From: an uncultured Oscillospiraceae bacterium | GTDB lineage: Bacteria; Bacillota_A; Clostridia; Oscillospirales; Oscillospiraceae | DNA length: 13,553 nucleotides | Reading direction: 5' to 3' | NCBI GenBank assembly: GCA_900754605.1 | Contig: CAAEDK010000142.1 | Coordinates: 1 to 13,553 of the forward strand | Part shown: piece by piece, positions 1-7,532 of the stretch | Layout: the number at the start of each line of letters is the position of its first letter | How positions within the stretch are numbered: the first letter of the stretch is position 1 | Translations under genes and position numbers: made by a program | The notes under the pieces: model-generated | The model's database searches: none | The model's input: only the letters and a program-made list of their open reading frames with translations | Told to the model about the DNA's origin: nothing

Positions 1-1603
1 TGGCACGAGCCGCCTGGAACTCTTGATAAGTCCCTCGGAAATCCATGATTTGTCCGTTTTCCAGCAGCCAGATCCGACTGGCAAAGCGATCGATGAAATA
101 CCGGTCATGGGAGACGAAAAGTAAATTTCCCTCATACTCCTCCACCGCCTCCTCGATCCACTCCCGACTCTGGATGTCCAGATGGTTTGTGGGCTCGTCC
201 AGCACCAGCAGGTTGATTTTTTCGTCCATAAGCATACACAGGCGCAGGCGGCTCTGCTCGCCGCCGGACAGGGCAGATACCGGCTTGAAGACATCTTCCC
301 CACGGAACTTAAATGCGGCTAGCCGGTTCCGTGCTGACTGGGCAGTGCAGTCCTGTGCATAAATCAGGGTATCCACTAGGTTGCGCTCCGGGTGGTCAAA
401 GTGAACATGCTGTGGCAAGTAGCCAACCTTTACAGTTGGACCCATCCGGACTTTTCCACCATCCGGAACCTCCTCACCCAAAATCATTTTCAGAAGTGTG
501 GTCTTGCCGCTTCCGTTGTCTCCGATCAAGGCAATACGCTCACCACCAGCCACCTCTACCCCAAGGCCAGAGAAGAGGGTTCGCCCACCAAATGCCTTGG
601 TAAGTCCCTTAATGGTAAGAACTTCGTCCCCGCGGAACTCCCGTTCGCCAAAGCGCACCTCCATCTTTCGATCCTTTTTGGGGCGGTCGGTGACCCGCAT
701 ACGTTCGATGCGCTTCTCCATAGATTTGACCCGCTTGAAGGTTTTGTCCATTCCGGAATAGGCCCACACCCGCATCTGCTCGGCAGCCTTCTCCAACTGC
801 TCAATTTTGGCCTGCTCCTTCTCGTACTGCTTCAGCTTTTCTTCGTAGCGGCGTTCCTTCTCTACGGCGTAAAAGCTGTAGCTGCCCTGATAAAATTCCG
901 CATGCCCCTCTTGGATCTCAATGATGCGATCCACCACCTGATCCAGAAAATAACGGTCATGGGAGACAGTGAGCACGGTCCCCTTGAATTTTCCAAGGTA
1001 TTCCTCCAGCCACTCAGTGGCCCGCAGATCCAAATGGTTGGTTGGCTCGTCCAAAAGCAGGATATCGGTATCCTCCAGAATCAGACGGGCCAGGTTTACC
1101 CGGGTCTTTTCTCCGCCGGACAGGCTTTCAAACAACTGCTCCCGCATGGTCTGTGGGATGGACAGGCCATTGCACACCTTGTTGATTCTGGTGTCCGTCT
1201 CATAGCCCCCCGCCGTCTCATAAGCCGCTGTAAGCTTGTCATACCGGGACATCAGGGCTGGATCTGTGACAGAGGCCATCTCACGGGTGAGCTGGGCCAA
1301 TTCCTCCTCCATCTTTCGCAGGGGCTCAAAGGCGGTGGCCAGCACATCCTCCACAGTATAGCCCTCTGGATAGACCGGGATCTGGGAGATCAGCCCCATC
1401 CGCTTCCCTGGAGCGATCATTACTTCGCCCTCGTCATAGTCCATAGCGCCAGTGAGGATACGCAGTAGTGTGGTCTTTCCACAGCCATTGGGTCCCAGCA
1501 GACCCACCCGCTCTCCAGTATCGACCTGGAAGGTGAGCCCATCTAAAATTTTTGTGCCAACCTCAAACTCTTTCACTAGGTTGGAGACAGATATGTCGAT
1601 CAT
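1..1603 (-). CDS. ABC-F family ATPase (translation-type, two ATP-binding domains), 3' end missing
   Basis: A soluble protein with two fused ABC ATPase domains and no membrane segments, the hallmark of ABC-F proteins. These bind the ribosomal E site and act in translation or, in some members, protect against antibiotics. The first 534 residues are visible. Domain 1 has Walker A GPNGCGKTT (about 37-45), signature LSGGEKTRVNLARL (161-174), Walker B ILLLDEPTNHLD (181-192) and SHDRYF (214-219). An arm-like insertion lies at about 91-149. A charged, coiled-coil-prone linker follows at about 245-315, where the family has its P-site tRNA interaction motif. Domain 2 has GDNGSGKTT (361-369), LSGGEQSRLRL (445-455), LLVLDEPTNHLD and SHDRYFID. 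Family members are usually about 540-650 residues, so the missing part is probably a short C-terminal tail. The ATG at 1603 has a GAGGA-type site upstream. It is the third gene after ddl and murF. The exact subgroup (Uup, YdiF or resistance type) cannot be settled from what is visible. Confidence 0.95.
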   Translation of the reverse strand, partial: MIDISVSNLVKEFEVGTKILDGLTFQVDTGERVGLLGPNGCGKTTLLRILTGAMDYDEGEVMIAPGKRMGLISQIPVYPEGYTVEDVLATAFEPLRKMEEELAQLTREMASVTDPALMSRYDKLTAAYETAGGYETDTRINKVCNGLSIPQTMREQLFESLSGGEKTRVNLARLILEDTDILLLDEPTNHLDLRATEWLEEYLGKFKGTVLTVSHDRYFLDQVVDRIIEIQEGHAEFYQGSYSFYAVEKERRYEEKLKQYEKEQAKIEQLEKAAEQMRVWAYSGMDKTFKRVKSMEKRIERMRVTDRPKKDRKMEVRFGEREFRGDEVLTIKGLTKAFGGRTLFSGLGVEVAGGERIALIGDNGSGKTTLLKMILGEEVPDGGKVRMGPTVKVGYLPQHVHFDHPERNLVDTLIYAQDCTAQSARNRLAAFKFRGEDVFKPVSALSGGEQSRLRLCMLMDEKINLLVLDEPTNHLDIQSREWIEEAVEEYEGNLLFVSHDRYFIDRFASRIWLLENGQIMDFRGTYQEFQAARA

Positions 1604-1631
1604 AACGTCCTCTTCGGTTTGATTGATGTTT

Positions 1632-1651
1632 CCCCTCCATGAACGGAGAGG
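1632..1651 (-). other. Intercistronic hairpin between murF and the ABC-F gene
   Basis: Read on the minus strand, CCTCTCC and GGAGGGG pair over 7 bp (one G-U) around the 6-base loop GTTCAT, inside the 57-base gap between the murF stop and the ABC-F start. No U-run follows, so it does not look like a terminator. It could be an RNA stability or processing element, which is inference. Confidence 0.35.
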
Positions 1652-1660
1652 CGGCAATTT

Positions 1661-3055
1661 TTATTGCTCTGGTGTCAGCTCTAGAAGCTGTTCCACTAGC
1701 TCTTCCATCCGCATACCACGGGAGGCCTTGACCAATATGGTGCTGTTTGGCCGGATCAGCTCTGGGAGGATCTCCCGTGCGGCCTTCTTGTCGGCGCAGG
1801 GATAGACTGCTGTCATACCAGCAGATCGTGCACCCTCCGCCAGATAGCGGGCCTGGTCGCCCACTGCCACCAAGCAGTCGATTTTTCGCTTGCCCAGGTA
1901 CTCACCAACTCCGGTGTGGAGGGCGGGTGAGTAGGGCCCCAGCTCAAACATATCCCCCAAAATCGCCAGCTTCCAAGCACTGCGGCTATCCGCCAACACA
2001 CTGATGGCCGCCCGCATGGACTGGGGATTGGCGTTGTAGGTGTCATCCAGAATAGTGATCCCATCTCCCCGCTGCACAAGGTTCATTCGCATCCGGGTTG
2101 GGACAAAGCGGGTAATCCCCTGCTCGATTTCATCGGCTGTCAGGCCGAAGTGCTCCCCTACCGCAGCAGCAATGAGCGTCGGATAGATCATGTGGCTGCC
2201 TAAGGCCGGGATACGCACCTCTCGATCCATACCCGGTGTAGTGATTCGACTGTGCAGGGAGTCTAATCCCTCACTGCTCACTGACTGGGCCCGGTATTCC
2301 AAACCCTCCCCGCTTCCGCAGAATACGGTGGGCACCGGTGTCTTTCCTCTAAGAGTAGCCAAGAGGGCATCGTCCCCATTAAGAACCAACAGTCCGTTTT
2401 CCTTTTGGATATGGGGCAGCAGTTCGCACTTGGCCCGGAAGATGTTCTCACGGCTGCCCAGTCTCTCAATATGGGCATCACCGATATTGGTAATAACCCC
2501 AACCTCCGGGCGAACGATGTCCCCCAGGTAATCAATTTCCCCAAACCGGTCCATTCCCATTTCCACCACGCCGATTTGGATGCTTCGGTCCAGCCGGAGC
2601 AGAGTCAGGGGCAGACCCACATTGTTATTGAAGTTTCCTTCCGTTTTCAGAACCTTATATTTTACAGACAAGACTGAGGCGATCATATCCTTGGCTGTTG
2701 TCTTGCCCACACTGCCTGTCACCCCTACAAAGGGGATCCGGAATTGTTCCTTATACCAAAAGGCCAGATCCCGCAGAGCGCGCTGGGTGTCTTCCACCTT
2801 GATATAAAAGCGTCCGTCCTGGTAATGCTCTGGCTCTCTGGCGGTGAGGCATCCGGCGGCGCCTGACTCCAGGGCAGAATCCAAATAAGCATGGCCGTCA
2901 AAGCGCTCTCCAACCAGAGGGAGAAACAGAGAACCAGGGTGAATGTCCCGGCTGTCCGTATCCACACTGCTGACGGTCTGTTCCAGACTTGCCTCCGGCC
3001 CGATCAGTGTTCCGCCCACGGCGGTGAGCAGGTCCCGTACTGTGATGGCTTCCAT
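1661..3055 (-). CDS. murF: UDP-N-acetylmuramoyl-tripeptide--D-alanyl-D-alanine ligase
   Basis: Cytoplasmic ATP-dependent ligase that attaches D-Ala-D-Ala to UDP-MurNAc-tripeptide, the last soluble step in making the peptidoglycan monomer. The 464 residues match the family length (about 450-460). The N-terminal substrate-binding domain is residues 1 to about 105, with VDTDSRDIHPGSLFLPLVGE typical of MurE/MurF. The central ATPase domain has the P-loop GVTGSVGKTT (111-120), NFNNNVGLPLTLL (141-153), VVEMGM (163-168) and ITNIGDAHIERLGS (188-201). The C-terminal Mur ligase domain begins with DDTYNANPQSM (337-347), followed by LAILGDMFELG (363-373), and ends with the phosphate-binding-type KASRGMRMEE. 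It lies 6 bases downstream of ddl, whose product is one of its substrates. Its AAGGAG site overlaps the end of ddl, so the two are very likely translated from one mRNA. Confidence 0.97.
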   Translation of the reverse strand: MEAITVRDLLTAVGGTLIGPEASLEQTVSSVDTDSRDIHPGSLFLPLVGERFDGHAYLDSALESGAAGCLTAREPEHYQDGRFYIKVEDTQRALRDLAFWYKEQFRIPFVGVTGSVGKTTAKDMIASVLSVKYKVLKTEGNFNNNVGLPLTLLRLDRSIQIGVVEMGMDRFGEIDYLGDIVRPEVGVITNIGDAHIERLGSRENIFRAKCELLPHIQKENGLLVLNGDDALLATLRGKTPVPTVFCGSGEGLEYRAQSVSSEGLDSLHSRITTPGMDREVRIPALGSHMIYPTLIAAAVGEHFGLTADEIEQGITRFVPTRMRMNLVQRGDGITILDDTYNANPQSMRAAISVLADSRSAWKLAILGDMFELGPYSPALHTGVGEYLGKRKIDCLVAVGDQARYLAEGARSAGMTAVYPCADKKAAREILPELIRPNSTILVKASRGMRMEELVEQLLELTPEQ

Positions 3056-3061
3056 CTGCCC

Positions 3062-4111
3062 TTAAACTCCTTCCCGCCGGGCCTGCAGAGAGGCCTCCAC
3101 GATGGTCTGGCACAAATCAGCATATCCGATCCCCACAGCCGCTGCCTCTTGAGGAACCAAACTAGTGGGAGTCATGCCAGGCAGAGTGTTGATCTCCAGG
3201 AAATAGGGAGTTCCGTCCTCAGTCACGATAAAATCAGCCCGAGCATAGACGGACAGACCGATTGTTTGGAACACAGCCAGGGCCGCTTCTCCCACAGCCT
3301 TCTCCCACTCCGGTGGGATCTCAGCAGGACATACCTCCCGGGCAGCGCCTGGCTGATACTTATTGGCGTAGTCATAGAAATCCGCTTGGGGGATGATTTC
3401 AATTGAGGGCAGTGCCCGGCCATTGAGTACTGCTACCTGGATCTCACGCCCCTTGATGTACTGCTCCAGGACTGTGCGTCCGCCAAGGCGGATGCTCTCC
3501 TCCAGCCCCCGGCGCAGTTCTTCTCTGGTGTGGGCAATCGTTACGCCGATGGAGGACCCGCTGGCAATGGGCTTTACTACCACAGGCAAGATGGTCTCAT
3601 CCACCAAAGTATCCAGCGTTTCCGCCGTGACGGTCACCGTCTGCCAGCAGGGGGTGCATACCTGGTCAGCTACCAAACGCTTGGTCATATCCTTATCCAT
3701 TGCAATAGCGGAACTGAGGCAATTTGAGCCGGTATAGGGCACTCCCAGCAGATCTAAGGCAGCCTGGATGCGCCCATCCTCACCGCAGGCCCCATGAAGG
3801 GCCAGGTAGACCACATCCGCTCCAGCGCACAGCTCTAGCACCCCAGGTCCAATTAGGGAGGCGCTCTGGTCATTGCGGCTGGCCCGCACCTGTTCCAGAT
3901 CTGGAGCCTGAGGGCTTACCTTTTTGAACGCCTGAGGAATCGGTGCTTGGAAGGGATCCAACGTCTGATCTGTTCCCTCCATACCAAAAAACAGGTCCAC
4001 TAAGGCCACCTGATGCCCCTTCGTACGCAGGGCCTCGCACACCATAGCACCGGAGGACAGGGAAACATTTCGCTCTGGGCTGAGACCACCGGCTAATACT
4101 ACGATTTTCAT
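3062..4111 (-). CDS. ddl: D-alanine--D-alanine ligase
   Basis: Cytoplasmic ATP-grasp enzyme that joins two D-alanines for peptidoglycan. The 349 residues are normal for the longer Ddl branch. Visible motifs: SPERNVSLSSG at the N-terminus (substrate-binding Glu at 13), LHGACGEDG (105-113), the ATP-grasp lysine and glycine-rich loop VVKPIASGSSIGV (178-190), YARADF (289-294) and the Mg/substrate loop EINTLPGMTPTSLVP (306-320). The mobile loop reads FYDYANKYQPG (245-255). The Tyr after Lys (252) aligns with the Tyr that favours D-Ala-D-Ala. D-Ala-D-Lac ligases usually have Phe there, so a normal, glycopeptide-sensitive precursor is inferred. The ATG at 4111 has AAAGGTGG upstream with a 9-base spacer, and a promoter lies about 60-90 bases upstream. 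First gene of ddl-murF-ABC-F. Confidence 0.97.
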   Translation of the reverse strand: MKIVVLAGGLSPERNVSLSSGAMVCEALRTKGHQVALVDLFFGMEGTDQTLDPFQAPIPQAFKKVSPQAPDLEQVRASRNDQSASLIGPGVLELCAGADVVYLALHGACGEDGRIQAALDLLGVPYTGSNCLSSAIAMDKDMTKRLVADQVCTPCWQTVTVTAETLDTLVDETILPVVVKPIASGSSIGVTIAHTREELRRGLEESIRLGGRTVLEQYIKGREIQVAVLNGRALPSIEIIPQADFYDYANKYQPGAAREVCPAEIPPEWEKAVGEAALAVFQTIGLSVYARADFIVTEDGTPYFLEINTLPGMTPTSLVPQEAAAVGIGYADLCQTIVEASLQARREGV

Positions 4112-4172
4112 GTTATCAAACCACCTTTATCAAGGATCGGGATCATATTTACAGTTTACACGCTGACCACAT

Positions 4173-4201
4173 ATTTTATCACAATCCCCAGCAATAGACA
4201 A
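4173..4201 (-). promoter_or_regulatory. Predicted sigma-70-type promoter for ddl-murF-ABC-F
   Basis: On the minus strand TTGTCT (4201-4196) is separated by exactly 17 bases from TAAAAT (4178-4173). Both are close to TTGACA/TATAAT. It lies between the upp terminator and the ddl start, which is where a promoter is needed. The predicted leader is about 55-60 bases. Confidence 0.65.
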
Positions 4202-4263
4202 GCCGGAGCATCCAATTTTGCAGAATTATTCCGCACCAACTGACAGAGTCCCAGTCATAAAAG

Positions 4264-4292
4264 ATCCCCGGCGATCTCGGATCACCGGGGAT
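4264..4292 (-). terminator. Intrinsic terminator of the tsaE-tsaB-upp operon
   Basis: The minus-strand RNA folds into a 13-bp stem, AUCCCCGGUGAUC with GAUCGCCGGGGAU around the loop CGA, followed by CUUUUAU. One pair is G-U on this strand and would be an A-C mismatch on the other, so the hairpin is built for leftward transcription. It starts about 31 bases after the upp stop. Confidence 0.85.
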
Positions 4293-4322
4293 ATATGTTT
4301 TCGTTCTGGATACCGCAGCGGC

Positions 4323-4964
4323 TTACTTGGTGCCGAAAATACGGTCGCCAGCGTCACCCAGACCGGGGACGATATAGGCGTGTTCGTTCAGCTTTTCATC
4401 CACGCCGGCCACGTAAATCTCCACATCAGGATGATCGTGGCGAATCACCTGGATTCCCTCAGGAGCGGCAAGAACGTTCATCAGCTTGATATGCTTGCAG
4501 CCGTAGCCCTTGATGAAGGTGATGGCTGCGGAGGCGGAGCCGCCGGTGGCCAGCATGGGATCCAGCACAATCACATCCCGCTCGGAAATATCAGAGGGCA
4601 TCTTGCAGTAGTACTCCACAGGCTGATGGGTCTCAGGATCCCGGTACAGGCCGATATGTCCCACCTTTGCAGAGGGGATCAGGTCCAGGATCCCGTCCAC
4701 CATGCCCAGGCCAGCCCGGAGGATCGGAACAATGGCCAGCTTCTTTCCTGCCAGTACCCGGAATGTGCCGACGGCCACAGGGGTCTTGATCTCCACCTCC
4801 TCGGTGGGCAGGTCCCGGGTGGCTTCATAGCACTCCAGAGCAGCGATCTCAGAGACGATCTCCCGGAACTCCTTGACCCCGGTCCGCTCATCCCGGAGAA
4901 TACTCAGCTTATGCTGAAGCAGAGGGTGATCCAAAATGTGTACCTTGTTGTCGTTTTCGAACAT
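4323..4964 (-). CDS. upp: Uracil phosphoribosyltransferase
   Basis: Pyrimidine salvage enzyme that converts uracil and PRPP to UMP in the cytoplasm. The 213 residues equal the usual family length (about 208-210). Visible motifs: [20 protein letters not shown] (78-97), [17 protein letters not shown] (107-123), the PRPP-binding [18 protein letters not shown] (131-148), and the uracil-recognition C-terminus [16 protein letters not shown] (198-213). The ATG at 4964 follows the tsaB stop by 14 bases, with AGGGG upstream at a good distance. It is the last gene before a strong terminator. The tie to tsaE and tsaB is one of position. No functional link between uracil salvage and t6A synthesis is evident. 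Confidence 0.97.
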   Translation of the reverse strand: MFENDNKVHILDHPLLQHKLSILRDERTGVKEFREIVSEIAALECYEATRDLPTEEVEIKTPVAVGTFRVLAGKKLAIVPILRAGLGMVDGILDLIPSAKVGHIGLYRDPETHQPVEYYCKMPSDISERDVIVLDPMLATGGSASAAITFIKGYGCKHIKLMNVLAAPEGIQVIRHDHPDVEIYVAGVDEKLNEHAYIVPGLGDAGDRIFGTK

Positions 4965-4978
4965 CGCAATAAACCCCT

Positions 4979-5704
4979 TTATTTGTTTTGGTTGTCGCAG
5001 CTTTGCCGCTCACGTTCCAGCCGTTCGCGCTCTGCCTGGGACAGCCGGTGATAAACCGGAACCAATTCCCAGCCCTTCACCAACCTACCGGCTCGAATCT
5101 GCTCCAGAGCCGCCCGGGCCACCCCCTGGGCACTCTGCATCTGTAGCGGCTCAGGGGCCAGTTCCAGCTGGTTGTCCTGTTCTCGAAGTGTATTATAACA
5201 CAGCTTTGCTCCATCTCCAACGACTATTTTCCTCTTTTTGATTTTTTTCAATTCATCGCCTAATTCCTCCAGGGAGATGGCTCTGTCAGGAGACAGACGG
5301 GTAAGGCGCTCTCCATCGGCCTGAAACAGGGCGTTATAGACCTGCTTTCTCCGGGCATCCATAGCGCAGACGATAACTGCGTCCCGAAAAAACACCAGGG
5401 GCCAGGCCATGGACTCCAAGGTGGAGCAGGGGGCGCAGTCCTTGTCCTCCGCCCAGGCAAGGCCCTTGGCGGTAGCTACACCGATGCGCAGCCCGGTAAA
5501 GGAACCCGGTCCCGCCGCCACTGCAATCACATCTACTTGCTCTAAATCGGTTTCGCAGTTGCTTAACAGATCCCGCGCCATTGGCAGCAAGGTTCGACTG
5601 TGGGTCAGGCCACTGTTTTGAAAGCTTTGGGCAATGAGCCCCTCCTCCCCCCACAGCGCCGCAGAGCAGGCTGTTGCAGATGACTCCAACGCCAGTATTT
5701 TCAT
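4979..5704 (-). CDS. tsaB: tRNA threonylcarbamoyladenosine biosynthesis protein TsaB
   Basis: ASKHA-fold protein (YeaZ family) that pairs with TsaD and TsaE to transfer the threonylcarbamoyl group to A37 of ANN-decoding tRNAs. The sequence opens with [17 protein letters not shown], has THSRTLLP (34-41), the hallmark [20 protein letters not shown] (63-82) and MDARRKQVY (115-123), and ends in a charged tail after [14 protein letters not shown]. The length is 241 residues from this ATG. A GTG at 5719 would add five residues (MCDKI). I chose the ATG at 5704 because the family nearly always begins MxILaieTS/LESS. Neither start has a strong ribosome binding site. It lies between tsaE (64-base gap) and upp (14-base gap). 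The usual companions rimI and tsaD do not follow it here. Confidence 0.93.
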   Translation of the reverse strand: MKILALESSATACSAALWGEEGLIAQSFQNSGLTHSRTLLPMARDLLSNCETDLEQVDVIAVAAGPGSFTGLRIGVATAKGLAWAEDKDCAPCSTLESMAWPLVFFRDAVIVCAMDARRKQVYNALFQADGERLTRLSPDRAISLEELGDELKKIKKRKIVVGDGAKLCYNTLREQDNQLELAPEPLQMQSAQGVARAALEQIRAGRLVKGWELVPVYHRLSQAERERLERERQSCDNQNK

Positions 5705-5768
5705 GATTTTATCACACACTTTTCTTACAGTTTTGACCCGAACTTTCGGGAATCGGCTCTCTGGCCTG

Positions 5769-6197
5769 TCAAATCTCCGGAGCGTTTCGGATGGAAATCA
5801 CACGCTGACCATCGTGCTCCCCTCGGCGAATATCAACTCGGATGGGCTCGTCCTCCAGGGCGTCGGCCACGTTCTCGCTCCACTCCACAGCACACACGCC
5901 GCCCCGGGCCAGGTAGTCCTCCCACCCGATGTCGAACAGTTCCTCTGAGTCGCCCAGCCGATACATATCAAAGTGGAACAGCGGAAGCCGCCCACCCTCA
6001 TACTCATTCACAATGGTGAAAGTGGGACTGGTCACCCCCTCTGGGATTCCCAGTCCTCGGGCGATCCCTCGAGTAAAGGCAGTCTTTCCCGCTCCCAGAT
6101 CCCCAGTATAGGCCACAATGTCCCCAGGACGCAGCCGTGCGGCAAGTTCCATCCCCAGTGCTTCGGTCTCTTCCACGCTGTTGGAATAATATTCCAT
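5769..6197 (-). CDS. tsaE: tRNA threonylcarbamoyladenosine biosynthesis ATPase TsaE
   Basis: Small P-loop ATPase (YjeE family) that works with TsaB and TsaD in t6A synthesis. The 142 residues fit the family (about 140-155). Visible: Walker A GDLGAGKTAFTRG (32-44), the family-specific TSPTFTIVNEYEGG (56-69), the Walker B-like LFHFDMYRL (73-81) and VEWSENV (104-110). The ATG at 6197 has GGGGGAAAG just upstream. It is the first gene of a leftward operon, and an extended -10 promoter lies about 45 bases upstream. In the tsaE-tsaB gap, CCCGA/TCGGG around AAGT (5737-5750) can form a small hairpin with no U-run. Confidence 0.95.
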   Translation of the reverse strand: MEYYSNSVEETEALGMELAARLRPGDIVAYTGDLGAGKTAFTRGIARGLGIPEGVTSPTFTIVNEYEGGRLPLFHFDMYRLGDSEELFDIGWEDYLARGGVCAVEWSENVADALEDEPIRVDIRRGEHDGQRVISIRNAPEI

Positions 6198-6240
6198 ATC
6201 TTTCCCCCGTGTTCACAGTTTGTTTTCCGAATTCTCTCTA

Positions 6241-6249
6241 ATTATAGCA
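6241..6249 (-). promoter_or_regulatory. Predicted extended -10 promoter for tsaE-tsaB-upp
   Basis: The minus strand reads TGCTATAAT, a perfect TATAAT with the extended -10 TG. No good -35 is seen at 17 bases, which is compatible with the extended element. The leader would be about 35-40 bases. Confidence 0.55.
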
Positions 6250-6258
6250 CAGTTCCGG

Positions 6259-6287
6259 TTTACCTTTCCACAAAAAAGTGATAAAAT
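6259..6287 (+). promoter_or_regulatory. Predicted promoter for the SEDS-aldehyde dehydrogenase pair
   Basis: TTTACC (6259-6264), a 17-base spacer and TAAAAT (6282-6287) form a reasonable sigma-70 promoter, giving a leader of about 29 bases before the GTG at 6323. It partly overlaps the upstream side of the divergent tsaE promoter. Confidence 0.55.
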
Positions 6288-6307
6288 ATAGGGCCGTATC
6301 CAAAAGA

Positions 6308-6315
6308 AAAGGAGG
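6308..6315 (+). promoter_or_regulatory. Ribosome binding site fixing the GTG start of the SEDS gene
   Basis: AAAGGAGG ends 7 bases before GTG at 6323. It decides against an in-frame GTG at 6278, which lies within the predicted promoter spacer and has no such site. Confidence 0.8.
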
Positions 6316-6322
6316 GGACGCT

Positions 6323-7510
6323 GTGCGGACCCTATTCTCTCCACTCCATGAATTTTTGAAAAAAGGGGATCTGGTGCTCCTGTCCCTCTGTTTGCTGACC
6401 AGTGGCTTTGGTGTGGCGCTGATTTTCTCTGCCACCCGGTACAATCAGAACAACCGCCCGGTCGCCATCCAGTGTATTGCTATTCTCCTAGGGATTGCAG
6501 TCTATTTGCTGTGCACTTTCGTGGACTTCCAGCTGTTTGTAGAGAAAAACTGGAAATGGCTCTTTGGCAGCAGCGTATTCTTCCTTCTCCTGCTGCTTAC
6601 GCCACTGGGAAACGATCACAACTCTGGAAATCTGAACTGGCTGGACATTCCGGGCTTCCCCCTGGAAATTCAGCCCAATGAGATCATCAAGATTCCCTTC
6701 ATCTTTCTCCTGTCCCTTCAGATCACCAAAATTCAGGACCGTGGCCAGGACATCAGTTCTCTCCCTTCCCTGATCCAGATCGGCAGTCATGCCGCCTTCA
6801 TGTTGGCACTGATTGCCGTGATCTGCGGCGATATGGGGATGTGTGTGGTCTATCTGTTCATTTTTGCGGTTATGGCTTGGGGTGCCGGAGTCAAAAAACG
6901 CTGGTTTCTACTGGCAGGCAGCGCCATGGTCATCGGCTTTGCCGTTCTGTGGATCTTCATTCTGCCTAACACGGCCGCTTGGGACAGCCTGTACTTGGTC
7001 AAACGTTTTCGGGTCCTATTCGACCACTCCTATGATCCCCAGGGAATCGGTTTTCAGCAGACCCGTTCCATCCTTGCTCTAGGCTCTGGACAGATTTTGG
7101 GCCAGGGCTACCTCCACGGAAGTATGACTCAGTCCGAGCATGCCTCTACCCTCCCTGCACGGCACACCGACTTTATCTTTGCCGTGTGCGGCGAGGAACT
7201 TGGCATGGCAGGCTGTCTGGTACTGCTCCTGCTGCTGGCGCTGATCATCCTTCGCTGCCTTTGGGTAGCACAAAATGCCAGTTCCCCCTTCCACGCCTAT
7301 GTAGCCATCGGGATGGCCGGAATGCTCATCATCCAAATTGCCGCCAACGTGGGGATGTGCCTGTTTGTCTTTCCTGTCATGGGACTCACCCTGCCTTTTG
7401 TCAGCTATGGCGGCTCATCTATCCTCACTCTATATGCCGCCATGGGCATCGTATCCAGCATCAAAGCCAGGGCCCTCCCCAGCTGGCTGAGAGACCGATC
7501 TATCCAGTGA
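6323..7510 (+). CDS. SEDS-family (FtsW/RodA/SpoVE-like) membrane protein, probable peptidoglycan polymerase
   Basis: Multi-pass membrane protein of 395 residues from the GTG start, with about ten hydrophobic segments. SEDS proteins polymerise lipid II glycan strands together with a class B PBP. Family landmarks: IQPNEIIKIPF (116-126), CGDMGM (168-173) at the usual PDLGT position, QTRSILALGSGQILGQGYLHGS (246-267), the extracellular-loop motif LPARHTDFIFAVCGEELGMAG (277-297) carrying the Asp in HTDF thought to be catalytic, and GLTLPFVSYGGSSILTLY (354-371). It departs from typical members: NLNWL (103-107) replaces the usual GA-x-RW, and GDMG replaces PDLG. It may therefore be a specialised paralogue. 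RodA, FtsW and SpoVE cannot be told apart here, since no PBP, mreBCD or division gene is adjacent. It is followed 22 bases later by an aldehyde dehydrogenase gene, probably in one transcript. Confidence 0.9.
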   Translation: MRTLFSPLHEFLKKGDLVLLSLCLLTSGFGVALIFSATRYNQNNRPVAIQCIAILLGIAVYLLCTFVDFQLFVEKNWKWLFGSSVFFLLLLLTPLGNDHNSGNLNWLDIPGFPLEIQPNEIIKIPFIFLLSLQITKIQDRGQDISSLPSLIQIGSHAAFMLALIAVICGDMGMCVVYLFIFAVMAWGAGVKKRWFLLAGSAMVIGFAVLWIFILPNTAAWDSLYLVKRFRVLFDHSYDPQGIGFQQTRSILALGSGQILGQGYLHGSMTQSEHASTLPARHTDFIFAVCGEELGMAGCLVLLLLLALIILRCLWVAQNASSPFHAYVAIGMAGMLIIQIAANVGMCLFVFPVMGLTLPFVSYGGSSILTLYAAMGIVSSIKARALPSWLRDRSIQ

Positions 7511-7517
7511 CAAGGAA

Positions 7518-7525
7518 AAAGGAGG
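7518..7525 (+). promoter_or_regulatory. Ribosome binding site fixing the TTG start of the aldehyde dehydrogenase
   Basis: AAAGGAGG ends 7 bases before TTG at 7533. The block AAAGGAGGAAGTATTTTGG is matched in all but one base at the dnaG start. Confidence 0.8.
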
Positions 7526-7532
7526 AAGTATT

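Noticed and set aside
392..1468. 358-codon plus-strand open frame inside the ABC-F gene
   Set aside because: Antisense to intact ABC motifs. The translation shows no family signature.
4218..5051. 277-codon plus-strand open frame over upp
   Set aside because: Antisense shadow. It begins within the upp terminator region and runs over upp and the tsaB end.
6278..6322. Upstream GTG start (6278) for the SEDS protein
   Set aside because: It lies in the predicted promoter spacer and lacks a ribosome binding site, whereas GTG at 6323 has AAAGGAGG at 7 bases.
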